A stretch of 15,431 bases of DNA from JBJEFI01 sp051873875 (GCA_051873875.1 JBJEFI010000041.1:1-15431), one strand, 5' to 3'. Positions 6,316-13,730 are shown, counted from the first letter of the stretch. Notes: a model not told the origin generated them from the sequence alone. Translations and numbers: made by a program.

Positions 6316-7137
6316 TCACCCTCCCTTATTTATATTTTTTAAACAAGTCTCTTGATGACCACATAAGTGTTTGCAAAAGAAGTCTTTTTGTGGATTAAGA
6401 TCCATAGACCAGTATTTAATATCATCTTTACTGATTTGGTTGATTTCATAAATTGTATTAGTAACATATTCTTTCGTATCAGTGATTAACTCTTCATCAA
6501 ACTCAACGTAAACCATTGCATCTTCAAATTCATCCAGGATGCCTACTTTGGTTCGTTCTACTAATTTCCCATTTTGAAGTACATATTTAAGCATATTAAA
6601 TCTGAGTATTATTTCATGGTCTGGATATTTCTCACTCATTGATATTCCGTATAATAATAGCTGCCTTCTCTTTTTAACTAAATCTTTCTTACTAAACTTC
6701 GTACTCGTTTTAAAGTCTTCTATGTAAATCCTTTTATCAATCATGTACCATAAATCTATGTATCCCCGGACAATCTCACCGTCTATATTAATCTCAAAGT
6801 AATCTTCTATTGATATGGTGTCGTTATTTATAGGATTGTAATTCTCTAAAAAATGAACAATGCAATCCACGTATTTATTTTTAACATTTTCACTAATCCA
6901 CTTTAAATCTAACATCTCCGCATCTTCAACAGCTTCTATAAAATCAGCCATTGCTTGTTGATTAGTTATTTCCTTACGAATCATTGCTTGTGTAAGTTCG
7001 TGCGTTACTGTCCCTAAGTATGTATATATGGACTCTCCTGATCTTTTGCCCTCAATATATGTATGGAAGTAGTTCCTTCTACAATTATGAAACGTCTCAA
7101 TTCGTGAAAAACTATATTTTTCTTTTCCATCCCCCAT
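6316..7137 (-). CDS. Cas4/RecB-like PD-(D/E)XK nuclease with probable Fe-S cluster
   Basis: This 273-residue protein has the RecB/AddB/Cas4 nuclease pattern. Near the N-terminus is Y-S-F-S-R-I-E-T-F-H-N-C-R-R-N-Y-F with Cys19. Then come G-T-V-T-H-E-L-T (motif I histidine), G-Y-I-D-L-W (motif II aspartate) and I-E-D-F-K-T-S (D/E-x-K). A later L-L-L-Y-G segment matches the Q-L-x-x-Y helix region. Near the C-terminus are Cys255, Cys259 and Cys265 in F-C-K-H-L-C-G-H-Q-E-T-C. One cysteine far upstream plus three at the end is the layout that holds a 4Fe-4S cluster in Cas4 and AddB. It should cut single-stranded or end DNA during replication or recombination. The ATG at 7137 follows GGTGATGATTAA. 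It lies between the primase and polymerase genes with gaps of 7 and 4 bases, clearly one operon. There are no CRISPR repeats nearby, so a replication role is more likely than spacer acquisition. Confidence 0.88.
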   Translation of the reverse strand: MGDGKEKYSFSRIETFHNCRRNYFHTYIEGKRSGESIYTYLGTVTHELTQAMIRKEITNQQAMADFIEAVEDAEMLDLKWISENVKNKYVDCIVHFLENYNPINNDTISIEDYFEINIDGEIVRGYIDLWYMIDKRIYIEDFKTSTKFSKKDLVKKRRQLLLYGISMSEKYPDHEIILRFNMLKYVLQNGKLVERTKVGILDEFEDAMVYVEFDEELITDTKEYVTNTIYEINQISKDDIKYWSMDLNPQKDFFCKHLCGHQETCLKNINKGG

Positions 7138-7144
7138 TTAATCA

Positions 7145-8152
7145 TCACCATTCTATATAATTATTTATTAATTTATCAAATGAATCTCTTCCTAAATCAC
7201 TTGGCGACATCTTACTCCCCTTTGGTATAACCTTGTTATTACGATCAAATATGTATCCAACCTTTACATCAAAATACTTTAACAATAATTTAACCTTTTC
7301 AACTTGTCTTTGTATGTATTCTTCTTCTAATCCTTCATCAAAACACATTACTATTTCTTTAGGATTTAACCATGACAATTGTTTAATCTGTTCCTTATGT
7401 ATTGAACTCCCACCTATTGCAGTAGCATTCTTAATTCCCATGCAATCAAGCTGCATACAGAATTTACTGGACTCACCAACATATATCCTTTCACTAGATT
7501 GCAAGTCAATATAATTTATATAATAACCGAACAATGCTTTACTTTTAGGAAACGCAATGACCGGATACCATTTTGATACCTCATCCGCTTCATAATCACC
7601 CATATATCTTCCTTCAATACCTATCAATGAACCTTCATAATTAAACCAAGGTACGGTAATTCTGCATTGATCTAAACAAACACCTATTTTAAATTTTCTT
7701 TGAGTAGGAATATCAATCCCATCTTTCATAAAAAGTACATTGTATTTGTTAAGATAAGGATTCAATTCTTCCTCATTATAGGTGGGTAACTCAACAACCT
7801 TTTGATTTCTCTTTTTTATATTGTCATAAAATCCCCCGAATATTTTTTTATTCCTATTGAATTCCAGATATTCAACACCAACTTCTTTTTTCACATGCTT
7901 TATTACATCTTTTAATTCTTTATCTTTTAAACTAACAATTAATGAAAATAAGTCACCGTGAATATCTCTTGCAAAATCATTAGCTGTAAGTCTTTCGTTT
8001 AATACAATTCTTATCGAAGTACTATTGGTACTGTCATCTAATCCACATCTAATTTCAGAATACATTTGATTCACATTATGAAACCCATAATACTCAAGTA
8101 TATCTATGATTTTTTCTGGATTGTTCAATAGGCGCTTTTTTAATTCAATCAT
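7145..8152 (-). CDS. DNA primase, Toprim type, with a degenerate zinc-binding domain
   Basis: This 335-residue protein would make RNA primers for phage DNA replication. Residues 1-100 align in pattern with the CHC2 zinc-binding domain of DnaG-type primases (S-E-I-R-C, S-I-R-I, H-G-D-L-F-S-L-I) but keep only one of its ligand cysteines (Cys36). R-I-T-V-P-W-F-N-Y-E-G-S-L-I-G-I-E-G-R (164-182) is the segment typical before the Toprim fold. The Toprim core has Glu227 in I-Y-V-G-E-S-S-K-F and Asp272 in V-M-C-F-D-E-G. There is no helicase domain: that is a separate gene just upstream, with 15 bases between. ATG at 8152 follows AAGGAAGAAGTGGAG. An AT-rich repeat overlaps the codons before its TGA. 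Calling it the primase rests on the Toprim motifs and the helicase partner. Confidence 0.88.
   Translation of the reverse strand: MIELKKRLLNNPEKIIDILEYYGFHNVNQMYSEIRCGLDDSTNSTSIRIVLNERLTANDFARDIHGDLFSLIVSLKDKELKDVIKHVKKEVGVEYLEFNRNKKIFGGFYDNIKKRNQKVVELPTYNEEELNPYLNKYNVLFMKDGIDIPTQRKFKIGVCLDQCRITVPWFNYEGSLIGIEGRYMGDYEADEVSKWYPVIAFPKSKALFGYYINYIDLQSSERIYVGESSKFCMQLDCMGIKNATAIGGSSIHKEQIKQLSWLNPKEIVMCFDEGLEEEYIQRQVEKVKLLLKYFDVKVGYIFDRNNKVIPKGSKMSPSDLGRDSFDKLINNYIEW
7156..7177 (-). repeat. AT-rich element, copy 7
   Basis: The minus strand reads GATAAATTAATAAATAATTATA with spacing identical to copies 1 and 3 and one change (C to A) in the core. It lies within the last codons of the primase gene, upstream of the Cas4-like gene, so the element is kept even where it must also encode protein. 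Confidence 0.5.
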
Positions 8153-8167
8153 GGCTCCACTTCTTCC

Positions 8168-9733
8168 TTATCTCAAAAAATCAATTCTAGAAGGGGTACA
8201 ATATCCCAACTCATGCCATACGTTAATATGACCATCATATTTATAAAGAATTGCGGTGGAGTCTTCATCATTACGTGTTTTATCTACAAATATGATTCTG
8301 AATTGTCCACCTAAAGTTTGATCTAATTCAAATTTTTCTTTCTTCCATTTACCATTAACCTTTTTTAAACGATAAGGATTGAGATAAAACTTGTTTTTAG
8401 GATCAGGGTTTAGTTCAATTTCATTAACAACTTTTCTCATTAAGAATATTTCTGAACATACTTCCTTTGTTTGTTTACTACTTGCTAGACACATTGACGT
8501 AACCCATGAAGTCTTCTCCATATATGTTGCTAACTGAGCCGTGATAATTTGAGGTACATTATATTTAGATGCGAATTGGAACAAAGCCTTAGAATCCTCA
8601 ACCATTGAACCCCTTGCTACTCCCATATCAGAAGAATCTTGCGCTTTAAATGTATCGTATAAAAAGCTGGAATAACCTTCATTTAGATGTAATCTTTTTT
8701 GTTCCCGGACAATATCTCTTACATCATAATCGAATGTTTTAATGAATTTAATATTTTGCTTGTAATGTGTATTGATAAACTCTTTAGCCTTCTTAATCAT
8801 CTTCCTATCAGTGTCCGTAAATTGACCACCTTTAAGTTTTTTCCTGGTTAAGTTGTAGTATTTGAAATGATGTACCAATGTATAGATGATCAGTAATATT
8901 TGCCAAGAAACTTTCCTTTGTTCGTTGGCCGTAATACAAATACGTTCTCCTCGATACACCAAAGGCATTACAAAGTTTGAAAAAGCTAATGACGTTTTAC
9001 CTGTTCCACTAAAGCCACCTACAAGTGTTAATTCCCCTTTATTTACTCCCATAGACGTGCTTGAAAGGATGGGTGAAGCAAAGATGGTTGAGTTATCTTC
9101 TGCTGAGTATCCACCTATATCAAAAGGAATTCCCATCATACTTCCACTTTCTAACTGTTCTTCAAAGTCATCTTCAATACCTAAATCACTGATTTCCATA
9201 TCATTTGATTTAACTCTGATTCCAATATTGGAAATTCGAGACTCAAAATATTTCAATGCATCTGCAGCACTCATTTTTCTAAGTAATTTCAATGGAACTA
9301 TTAATTTATCATTTATGTATACTTCTTTCGTTAAATTAAAGCCTTCTTCATGTAGTTTAAGGAGGATGTTTTCTCTGTTTAAGATATCAATATACTGTTC
9401 AACATTATTGGAACTTAACATTTCCATTGTGTTATAAACAACATCATATCCTCCACGTTCCTCAAATCCTTCTGACAATACACCTTTACTATCAAGAAAA
9501 GATAATACAGAAACTTCATCAAATACTTTATATAATTTACTCATTTGTTTACCTAATGAAAAGTAAAACCTAGCATCTTCAGTAAGGAAGTTATTTGCGT
9601 TTATTTCTTTATATTCTTTGTATAAGTTAGGATCTTTCCAGAAACTAAATACACAGTTCCCTTCTACTCCTAATCTCCCCTCCAATAATTCACTTGGATA
9701 TTTCTCTTTTACACCAGTAATAAATTCGCTCAT
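8168..9733 (-). CDS. Replicative DNA helicase, DnaB-like
   Basis: This 521-residue RecA-fold helicase would unwind the phage replication fork as a ring. The N-terminal half (1-190) is helical and not closely recognisable, as usual for phage DnaB proteins. The ATPase domain starts at about 210: Walker A G-G-F-S-G-T-G-K-T (239-247), then I-T-A-N-E-Q (267-272) with the catalytic glutamate region, Walker B S-S-F-L-Y-D-T-F (355-362) with Asp360, and Q-I-I-T-A-Q-L-A, the motif after Walker B that carries a polar sensor residue. The C-terminus ends in D-F-L-R. ATG at 9733 follows AGGGAGATAGTAT. The gene lies 15 bases before the primase gene and 16 bases after the small zinc-ribbon-like gene. No separate loader is recognised, though the zinc-ribbon-like protein is a possible partner by position. 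Confidence 0.92.
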   Translation of the reverse strand: MSEFITGVKEKYPSELLEGRLGVEGNCVFSFWKDPNLYKEYKEINANNFLTEDARFYFSLGKQMSKLYKVFDEVSVLSFLDSKGVLSEGFEERGGYDVVYNTMEMLSSNNVEQYIDILNRENILLKLHEEGFNLTKEVYINDKLIVPLKLLRKMSAADALKYFESRISNIGIRVKSNDMEISDLGIEDDFEEQLESGSMMGIPFDIGGYSAEDNSTIFASPILSSTSMGVNKGELTLVGGFSGTGKTSLAFSNFVMPLVYRGERICITANEQRKVSWQILLIIYTLVHHFKYYNLTRKKLKGGQFTDTDRKMIKKAKEFINTHYKQNIKFIKTFDYDVRDIVREQKRLHLNEGYSSFLYDTFKAQDSSDMGVARGSMVEDSKALFQFASKYNVPQIITAQLATYMEKTSWVTSMCLASSKQTKEVCSEIFLMRKVVNEIELNPDPKNKFYLNPYRLKKVNGKWKKEKFELDQTLGGQFRIIFVDKTRNDEDSTAILYKYDGHINVWHELGYCTPSRIDFLR

Positions 9734-9749
9734 ATACTATCTCCCTGCT

Positions 9750-10226
9750 TTAATATTCGTCTAAATAATCATTAAATGATTTAACTTTAGTCTGTTTATA
9801 TTTAACGTCTTCAATTTGATCAATCAAATTAAGCTCTTCATCATTTTCTTCTTCAATTGTAGCTACAAAATCTCCAATTTCATTTTTAATAATGGCTGCA
9901 AAGTATCTGATTTTCCCATATTCTCTTTCAAAATACATGTTCATGGAGTCATTTAGTTTAATAAAATTCTCTTCTATGTAATCCAGCATCTTCTTATAAC
10001 TATGTACCTTGGCTATATCAGTTAATTCCTTGTAAATAGCTGTATTGGTGGTTTCACCAATTATTTCAAACACCAATTCTAATACTTTAGCTTTGCTTTC
10101 TTTTTCTATATTTAACGTTTCATATTCATTTGCATTGCAGTAATAGTTATTTTTATTATTTACCACAACTTTGAATGCTTCTTTTCTATCTACCTTATTA
10201 CCGCAACCTTTACATTTTACTAGCAT
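9750..10226 (-). CDS. Small protein with a partial zinc-ribbon, function unknown
   Basis: This 158-residue protein begins M-L-V-K-C-K-G-C-G-N-K-V-D, then Y-Y-C-N-A-N-E-Y-E, giving Cys5, Cys8 and Cys30. That is a treble-clef or zinc-ribbon start in which the expected fourth ligand is not obvious. The rest is helical and the end is acidic (E-E-E-N-D-E-E-L, then F-N-D-Y-L-D-E-Y). No family with known function is recognised. The place between the Sak4-like ATPase and the helicase, in one operon, suggests a replication accessory such as a helicase-loading or adaptor protein; this is inference from position only. ATG at 10226 has GGGGATGGAG upstream, and a strong hairpin lies in the gap before it. 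Confidence 0.8.
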   Translation of the reverse strand: MLVKCKGCGNKVDRKEAFKVVVNNKNNYYCNANEYETLNIEKESKAKVLELVFEIIGETTNTAIYKELTDIAKVHSYKKMLDYIEENFIKLNDSMNMYFEREYGKIRYFAAIIKNEIGDFVATIEEENDEELNLIDQIEDVKYKQTKVKSFNDYLDEY

Positions 10227-10251
10227 TTATCTCCATCCCCTTTATAACAAG

Positions 10252-10277
10252 AATAGGGAGATGCTAGTCTCCCTATT
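10252..10277 (-). terminator. Strong hairpin between the Sak4-like gene and the zinc-ribbon gene
   Basis: Both strands fold into a perfect 10-bp stem, AATAGGGAGA / TCTCCCTATT, with a 6-base loop. On the minus strand it is followed by CTTGTTATAAAG rather than a run of T, so it is a weak intrinsic terminator at best. It may be a partial terminator or an mRNA-stabilising or processing hairpin that sets the ratio of the abundant upstream products to the helicase genes. Confidence 0.55.
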
Positions 10278-10291
10278 AAATTTTACTTAGA

Positions 10292-11428
10292 TTATAAAAC
10301 TGTTAAAATTTCATTGAACATCTCAGTTGGTTTATTTTCATCGAGTTTAGTAGTACCAAACTTACCTAATATTTCTTTAACTGCAATTTTCTGTTCTTTA
10401 GTTGCTACTTTATACTTACCGCTTACCTGAGCCTTTAATTTTTTGTTTTCTTCAAGATCAATCACAGGTTCATTATTTTCAACTGTTTCTTCAGTTAAAT
10501 CCAATTCCTCAACCTCTTCATTAGGTTCTTCTTCCTTAACTTCTTCCTTAACTGCTGGTTTAGTACCTTTTACAAATGTACTTTTGGATTTTTTCATTCC
10601 AGTTTCAACAGTTTCAATGAATTCTTTTGCCATGTTAGGTTGATCAAACACTATGTATTCTGGTACTGCACCAAAAGCAAATCGTCCACCAGCATCAATT
10701 AATGTATTGCCACGGAAGTATAATTTCCTAATCTCGTTAGTTGCTTTCCGTTTTACTTTTTCGTTATCTCCTTCACCAACTGTTTCTTCTTCAATTTCAC
10801 GATCAATGTATCCTGTCAGTGTTACATCGAAAACATCTCCAAACACACTTTCATAGTTGCCTGGTAGATTAGAAGTTAAAGACATGTAACCATCTTCTTC
10901 AATATTGCCTTTTTCCTTAATTGTTTTGAACTTAGTATGACCAATCATCCAAGTTCCAAATTTAGCTTTCTCTAAATCAAGGAAATATTCCTTAATTAAT
11001 TGTTGTACTTTGATTCCGCCAGCTCCGAACCCGCCATACGCTGCATTGATGCTTTTACAAGGTTTTTTGGTATCAATGACAGATAAACGCATCACCTCTT
11101 TTTCAAAAATAGGAATTAACTCTTCGGCCACATCAAACGCTACTAGTTTAATATCATGTTCTTTGCCCTTTTGCGTAATTAACCATTCCTTAAGATCAAG
11201 TAAGTCTTTATATGTTTCCACATGTGTTGTGTTTAAATTGTCCAACAGTTTATAACCAATCTCTGCTCCTACACCTACTAACAAACCCTTTTCAGGGTCG
11301 CCATATTTCTCAATGACGACATCCCGAAATAAAGTTGTCTTACCAAACTTTTTAAGTGTACGGATATAGATAGATAATTGCTCAATGTCTGTTGCGATTT
11401 GATTGATTTTTGGTTTCGTGAATGCCAT
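10292..11428 (-). CDS. Sak4-like RecA-fold ATPase, recombination protein
   Basis: This 378-residue protein has a RecA-type P-loop near the N-terminus: L-K-K-F-G-K-T-T (25-32), a shortened Walker A as in phage Sak4/AAA_24 proteins, followed by a Walker B-like K-L-V-A-F-D-V-A-E-E. T-W-M-I-G-H-T-K-F fits the next strand and sensor. The C-terminal third is rich in Glu and Lys (T-K-P-A-V-K-E-E-V-K-E-E-E) and would be flexible, then a final helical part. Such proteins promote ssDNA annealing or strand exchange in phage recombination and often lie beside a single-strand binding protein, as here. I place the start at ATG 11428, about 11 bases after AAGGTGG; the GTG at 11443 is inside that ribosome binding site. 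A hairpin follows the gene. Confidence 0.82.
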   Translation of the reverse strand: MAFTKPKINQIATDIEQLSIYIRTLKKFGKTTLFRDVVIEKYGDPEKGLLVGVGAEIGYKLLDNLNTTHVETYKDLLDLKEWLITQKGKEHDIKLVAFDVAEELIPIFEKEVMRLSVIDTKKPCKSINAAYGGFGAGGIKVQQLIKEYFLDLEKAKFGTWMIGHTKFKTIKEKGNIEEDGYMSLTSNLPGNYESVFGDVFDVTLTGYIDREIEEETVGEGDNEKVKRKATNEIRKLYFRGNTLIDAGGRFAFGAVPEYIVFDQPNMAKEFIETVETGMKKSKSTFVKGTKPAVKEEVKEEEPNEEVEELDLTEETVENNEPVIDLEENKKLKAQVSGKYKVATKEQKIAVKEILGKFGTTKLDENKPTEMFNEILTVL

Positions 11429-11448
11429 ATAATATAATTCCACCTTTT

Positions 11449-11471
11449 TATAATTTTATTTTTAATTTATC
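11449..11471 (-). repeat. AT-rich element, copy 8
   Basis: The minus strand reads GATAAATTAAAAATAAAATTATA before AAAAAGGTGG, the ribosome binding site of the Sak4-like gene. Both ends match the consensus, but the middle is one base longer and A-rich. Confidence 0.45.
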
Positions 11472-11484
11472 GTATTATGTATTC

Positions 11485-12708
11485 TTAAATATCTAAATCA
11501 AGATCATCCAGTTCCAAGTCGTCTAAATCTGCAATTTCCTCTTCGGGAGCTTTCTCTTCTTTTTCAGGAATTACAAAGTCTGCATCACTATAAACTGTAT
11601 CTTTACGTCCTTTGGTAAATCCTCTAGCTACATTTACAATAACCATTTCTTGAACACGTTCTCCGTATAACTCTCCACCCGTTTCACGTTCAATTTCGGC
11701 ACGGATTTCATCCATTGTGATAGCTTCTAATTCCAACATTTCTTTTTGGAAGTCTGTGAGCATCTCTTCTGTAACTTCAGCTTTTTGAGCACCATCTAAC
11801 AACACCACTTTAACGCCTAACTCTTTCCATGAATCATCAGTTACGGTAAATTGCTTCTTCATAACCTTTACAAATTTTTCTGTTTTCTCATCTTCTTTTG
11901 ATCCGTCAATAGTCAATTGTATTGGTACAGAAATTTCCGCTTTACGTTGTCCGTCATAATTCCTTGCATAACCGTTTATGTATAACTTTTTAGTTCCTTC
12001 AAAGCTGTTTTCATCAAGACTTTCTTTATTATAAAAGAGTGTGATTTGACCGGTTGATGTTTGTTTTTCATCATTAGCTACCAAGTAAATACGTTGCGGA
12101 ACCATTTTCTTATAGAAATTACCGTTGTATTCCTCATATTTAATCTCGCCAGACACCTTGAACACTTTGTCTTTAATCTTTTCAGATTTAATTAACTTAT
12201 GTAGATACTCAGTAAAGTCATATTCAGCGATAAACTCTTTACGTTTAGCTTTACTGTCCTCAATAGCTTTCTCGATATCTTCTACTCCAAGTGCAGCTAA
12301 CTCATCGTCAGACAATGTACCTTCTTTTTGTTTGTTTAGAGCATCCTCTAGCTCGTATCTTCTTCCGTACTTTTCAAGATCAATAACAGATTTCTTAAAT
12401 TCTGCAATCTTATCAATATTTTCTTGTTTCTTTCTATCCTTCCAAGGGATTTGAATTTTCTCCCCTTTAATGCGTTCGTGAGTAGTTGGATCAGTTGTTG
12501 CTTTGGTGAATGAATAAACAACTCCTGTACCATCTGCTTTATACATTCCTGATGCTTCAAGCATGTGCCTGTTTTGACCGGATTGAATGTTAAATAGTAA
12601 TTTATTAAACTTCCATCCGCTATCCGATGTGTTTTCAGTATACGGTTTAAATTTTTCACTTTCTTTTGCGATAGATAATTTCCCCACGATTTCAAATGTA
12701 TTTGTCAT
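11485..12708 (-). CDS. Probable single-strand DNA-binding protein with acidic tail
   Basis: This 407-residue protein is called from architecture and position, not from a firm family match. The N-terminus (F-E-I-V-G-K-L-S-I-A) and the middle part (V-F-K-V-S-G-E-I-K-Y, Q-I-T-L-F-Y-N, L-Y-I-N-G-Y-A-R-N-Y) look like beta-strands of OB-type domains. Between them, about 85-165, is a highly charged helical insert. The C-terminus is strongly acidic, D-L-D-D-L-E-L-D-D-L-D-L-D-I, like the tips of SSB proteins that bind replication partners. It stands directly before the Sak4-like recombinase, a common SSB position. It would coat ssDNA at the fork. At 407 residues it is more than twice the usual SSB length. 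ATG at 12708 follows AGGGAGG at 12 bases, a rather long spacing. It could instead be another recombination accessory protein. Confidence 0.65.
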   Translation of the reverse strand: MTNTFEIVGKLSIAKESEKFKPYTENTSDSGWKFNKLLFNIQSGQNRHMLEASGMYKADGTGVVYSFTKATTDPTTHERIKGEKIQIPWKDRKKQENIDKIAEFKKSVIDLEKYGRRYELEDALNKQKEGTLSDDELAALGVEDIEKAIEDSKAKRKEFIAEYDFTEYLHKLIKSEKIKDKVFKVSGEIKYEEYNGNFYKKMVPQRIYLVANDEKQTSTGQITLFYNKESLDENSFEGTKKLYINGYARNYDGQRKAEISVPIQLTIDGSKEDEKTEKFVKVMKKQFTVTDDSWKELGVKVVLLDGAQKAEVTEEMLTDFQKEMLELEAITMDEIRAEIERETGGELYGERVQEMVIVNVARGFTKGRKDTVYSDADFVIPEKEEKAPEEEIADLDDLELDDLDLDI

Positions 12709-12735
12709 GTATTAATAATTCCTCCCTAAATGTCC

Positions 12736-12746
12736 ATTAATTTATT
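12736..12746 (-). repeat. AT-rich element, copy 9, partial
   Basis: The minus strand reads AATAAATTAAT followed by GGACATTTAGGGAGG, the ribosome binding site of the SSB-like gene. Only the left half is kept. The surrounding 112-base gap (12709-12820) holds no gene that I can see. Confidence 0.35.
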
Positions 12747-12820
12747 TTATTTATTAACTTATCTAATAAAACTTAAATTTCATTGTAATTTACTTTACAC
12801 AATATAATACGGATTTTAAC

Positions 12821-13036
12821 TTAATCAATTATCGATTCCGTATAAATTTCTAAAACATATTGAATAAATTTATGATCATCATTTGTATGCCATTCTTCGC
12901 AAAGTAAATCAGTTAATACACTTATTTTTTCTTCCTTGTTTAATTCTTTTAGCATACTGGGTAATAACTCTAAAACCTCTTCATGTGATTTATCTTCCAA
13001 CGAATACCAGAACTTCTGAATAGGACTTCTTTCCAT
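12821..13036 (-). CDS. Small acidic helical protein, function unknown
   Basis: This 71-residue protein is not recognised. It is acidic (many Glu and Asp), predicted helical, with the repeated leucine pattern L-E-L-L-P-S-M-L-K-E-L and I-S-V-L-T-D-L-L. It has no membrane segment and a single Cys. ATG at 13036 follows AAAAGGAGTTATA, a good ribosome binding site. It is the last small gene before the SSB-like gene, so a phage early regulator or host-takeover peptide is possible, but nothing in the sequence proves it. Confidence 0.7.
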   Translation of the reverse strand: MERSPIQKFWYSLEDKSHEEVLELLPSMLKELNKEEKISVLTDLLCEEWHTNDDHKFIQYVLEIYTESIID

Positions 13037-13053
13037 TATAACTCCTTTTTACT

Positions 13054-13069
13054 ATTAATTTATTATCTA
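13054..13069 (-). repeat. AT-rich element, copy 10, partial
   Basis: The minus strand reads TAGATAATAAATTAAT and overlaps the TAA of the gene at 13063. AGTAAAAAGGAG follows. The left extension TAGATAATAAATTAA is shared with copy 11 at 13738-13763. Confidence 0.45.
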
Positions 13070-13395
13070 TATTGACTCTTAAACTTGTTATCTCTAATCC
13101 CAAGTAATTTGCTAACTCGATTGTACTCATGCATATCCTCAACCCAACCTTTAACCTTATTGTCGGGACTGTTGCTAATTTCAATAATCTTTCCTAACCT
13201 GGTGACAATTCGTAAATTGCCGTATGTATAGATTGTTTCTGACAACTTCTTTTCCTTATGTGCTAAATGTATGTTCCTTGATAACTTTAGTACGACTACG
13301 CCTTCAGGCTTATAGTAATTCCCTTTAGTATTTTTTCTGTAGTAGTCCAACGCTTCTGGCGTTATTTCATAAATCTTAATATCCCCAATTTTCAA
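13063..13395 (-). CDS. Hypothetical protein, 110 residues
   Basis: This protein is not recognised. It is basic and mixed alpha/beta: K-I-Y-E-I-T-P-E-A-L-D-Y-Y near the N-terminus, then V-V-V-L-K-L-S-R, L-R-I-V-T-R-L-G-K-I-I-E-I and a charged end. The start is TTG at 13395 behind AAAGGGGTGATCG, which is close to the full 16S anti-Shine-Dalgarno complement. It follows the gene at 13409-13663 with a 13-base gap and is on the same transcript from the promoter at 13703-13730. Confidence 0.7.
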   Translation of the reverse strand: MKIGDIKIYEITPEALDYYRKNTKGNYYKPEGVVVLKLSRNIHLAHKEKKLSETIYTYGNLRIVTRLGKIIEISNSPDNKVKGWVEDMHEYNRVSKLLGIRDNKFKSQYR

Positions 13396-13408
13396 ACGAT
13401 CACCCCTT

Positions 13409-13663
13409 TCAACTTAATTTTTCTTTCAACCATTGTTTAATGGATTTAATGTCTTCTGACAACTCTTTCAAGTTAGTAGCCTGTGATTCTGCTAATTTCA
13501 TTCTGACCACTTTCTCTGCGGCCTGTTCTACCGTTGCATAGTATCCGTATGTTGTATATAAATCCTTACCTGTCTTAGCATCTTTCTTGCCGGTATACTT
13601 TCTAACTTCTACGTTCTGATGATCCCCTTCTATGTATAAGTTATTCTCGACCAATACCTTCAA
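13409..13663 (-). CDS. Hypothetical protein, 84 residues, first gene after the sigma-A promoter
   Basis: This protein is not recognised. It starts K-V-L-V-E-N-N-L-Y-I-E, has a lysine-rich middle and ends in a likely helix, L-S-E-D-I-K-S-I-K-Q-W-L-K. I start it at TTG 13663, behind GAGAGGTGGTGAGA. A longer reading from ATG 13714 is unlikely because that codon lies within a few bases of the promoter -10 (13703-13708), upstream of where transcription should start, and has no ribosome binding site. The leader would be about 30 bases. Confidence 0.7.
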   Translation of the reverse strand: MKVLVENNLYIEGDHQNVEVRKYTGKKDAKTGKDLYTTYGYYATVEQAAEKVVRMKLAESQATNLKELSEDIKSIKQWLKEKLS

Positions 13664-13702
13664 TCTCTCACCACCTCTCGTTTGGAAGTACCTTACATAT
13701 TT

Positions 13703-13730
13703 ATTATATAACATCCAACGGATAAGTCAA
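13703..13730 (-). promoter_or_regulatory. Sigma-A-type promoter, near consensus
   Basis: On the minus strand TTGACT (13730-13725) and TATAAT (13708-13703) are separated by 16 bases. An A/T-rich stretch directly upstream (13738-13763) could act as an UP element. It lies in the gap after the small membrane protein gene and should start a transcript for the genes from 13663 leftwards, towards the replication block. Confidence 0.8.

Noticed and set aside
6316..7137. CRISPR association suggested by the Cas4-like protein
   Set aside because: No direct repeats with spacers and no other cas-like gene are present. The neighbours are replication genes.
8886..9437. Plus-strand open frame of 183 codons opposite the helicase gene
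   Set aside because: It is the antisense of well-conserved helicase sequence including Walker A, and is rich in Ser, Leu and Ile as such shadows are.
12348..12695. Minus-strand open frame of 115 codons within the SSB-like gene
   Set aside because: It overlaps the 407-residue gene in another frame, has a composition unlike a real protein and has no ribosome binding site.
12990..13184. Minus-strand open frame of 64 codons between two small genes
   Set aside because: It overlaps two better-supported genes in another frame and lacks a good ribosome binding site.
13664..13714. N-terminal extension of the 84-residue protein to ATG 13714
   Set aside because: The extension lies upstream of the expected transcript start of the promoter at 13703-13730 and has no ribosome binding site, whereas TTG 13663 has one.
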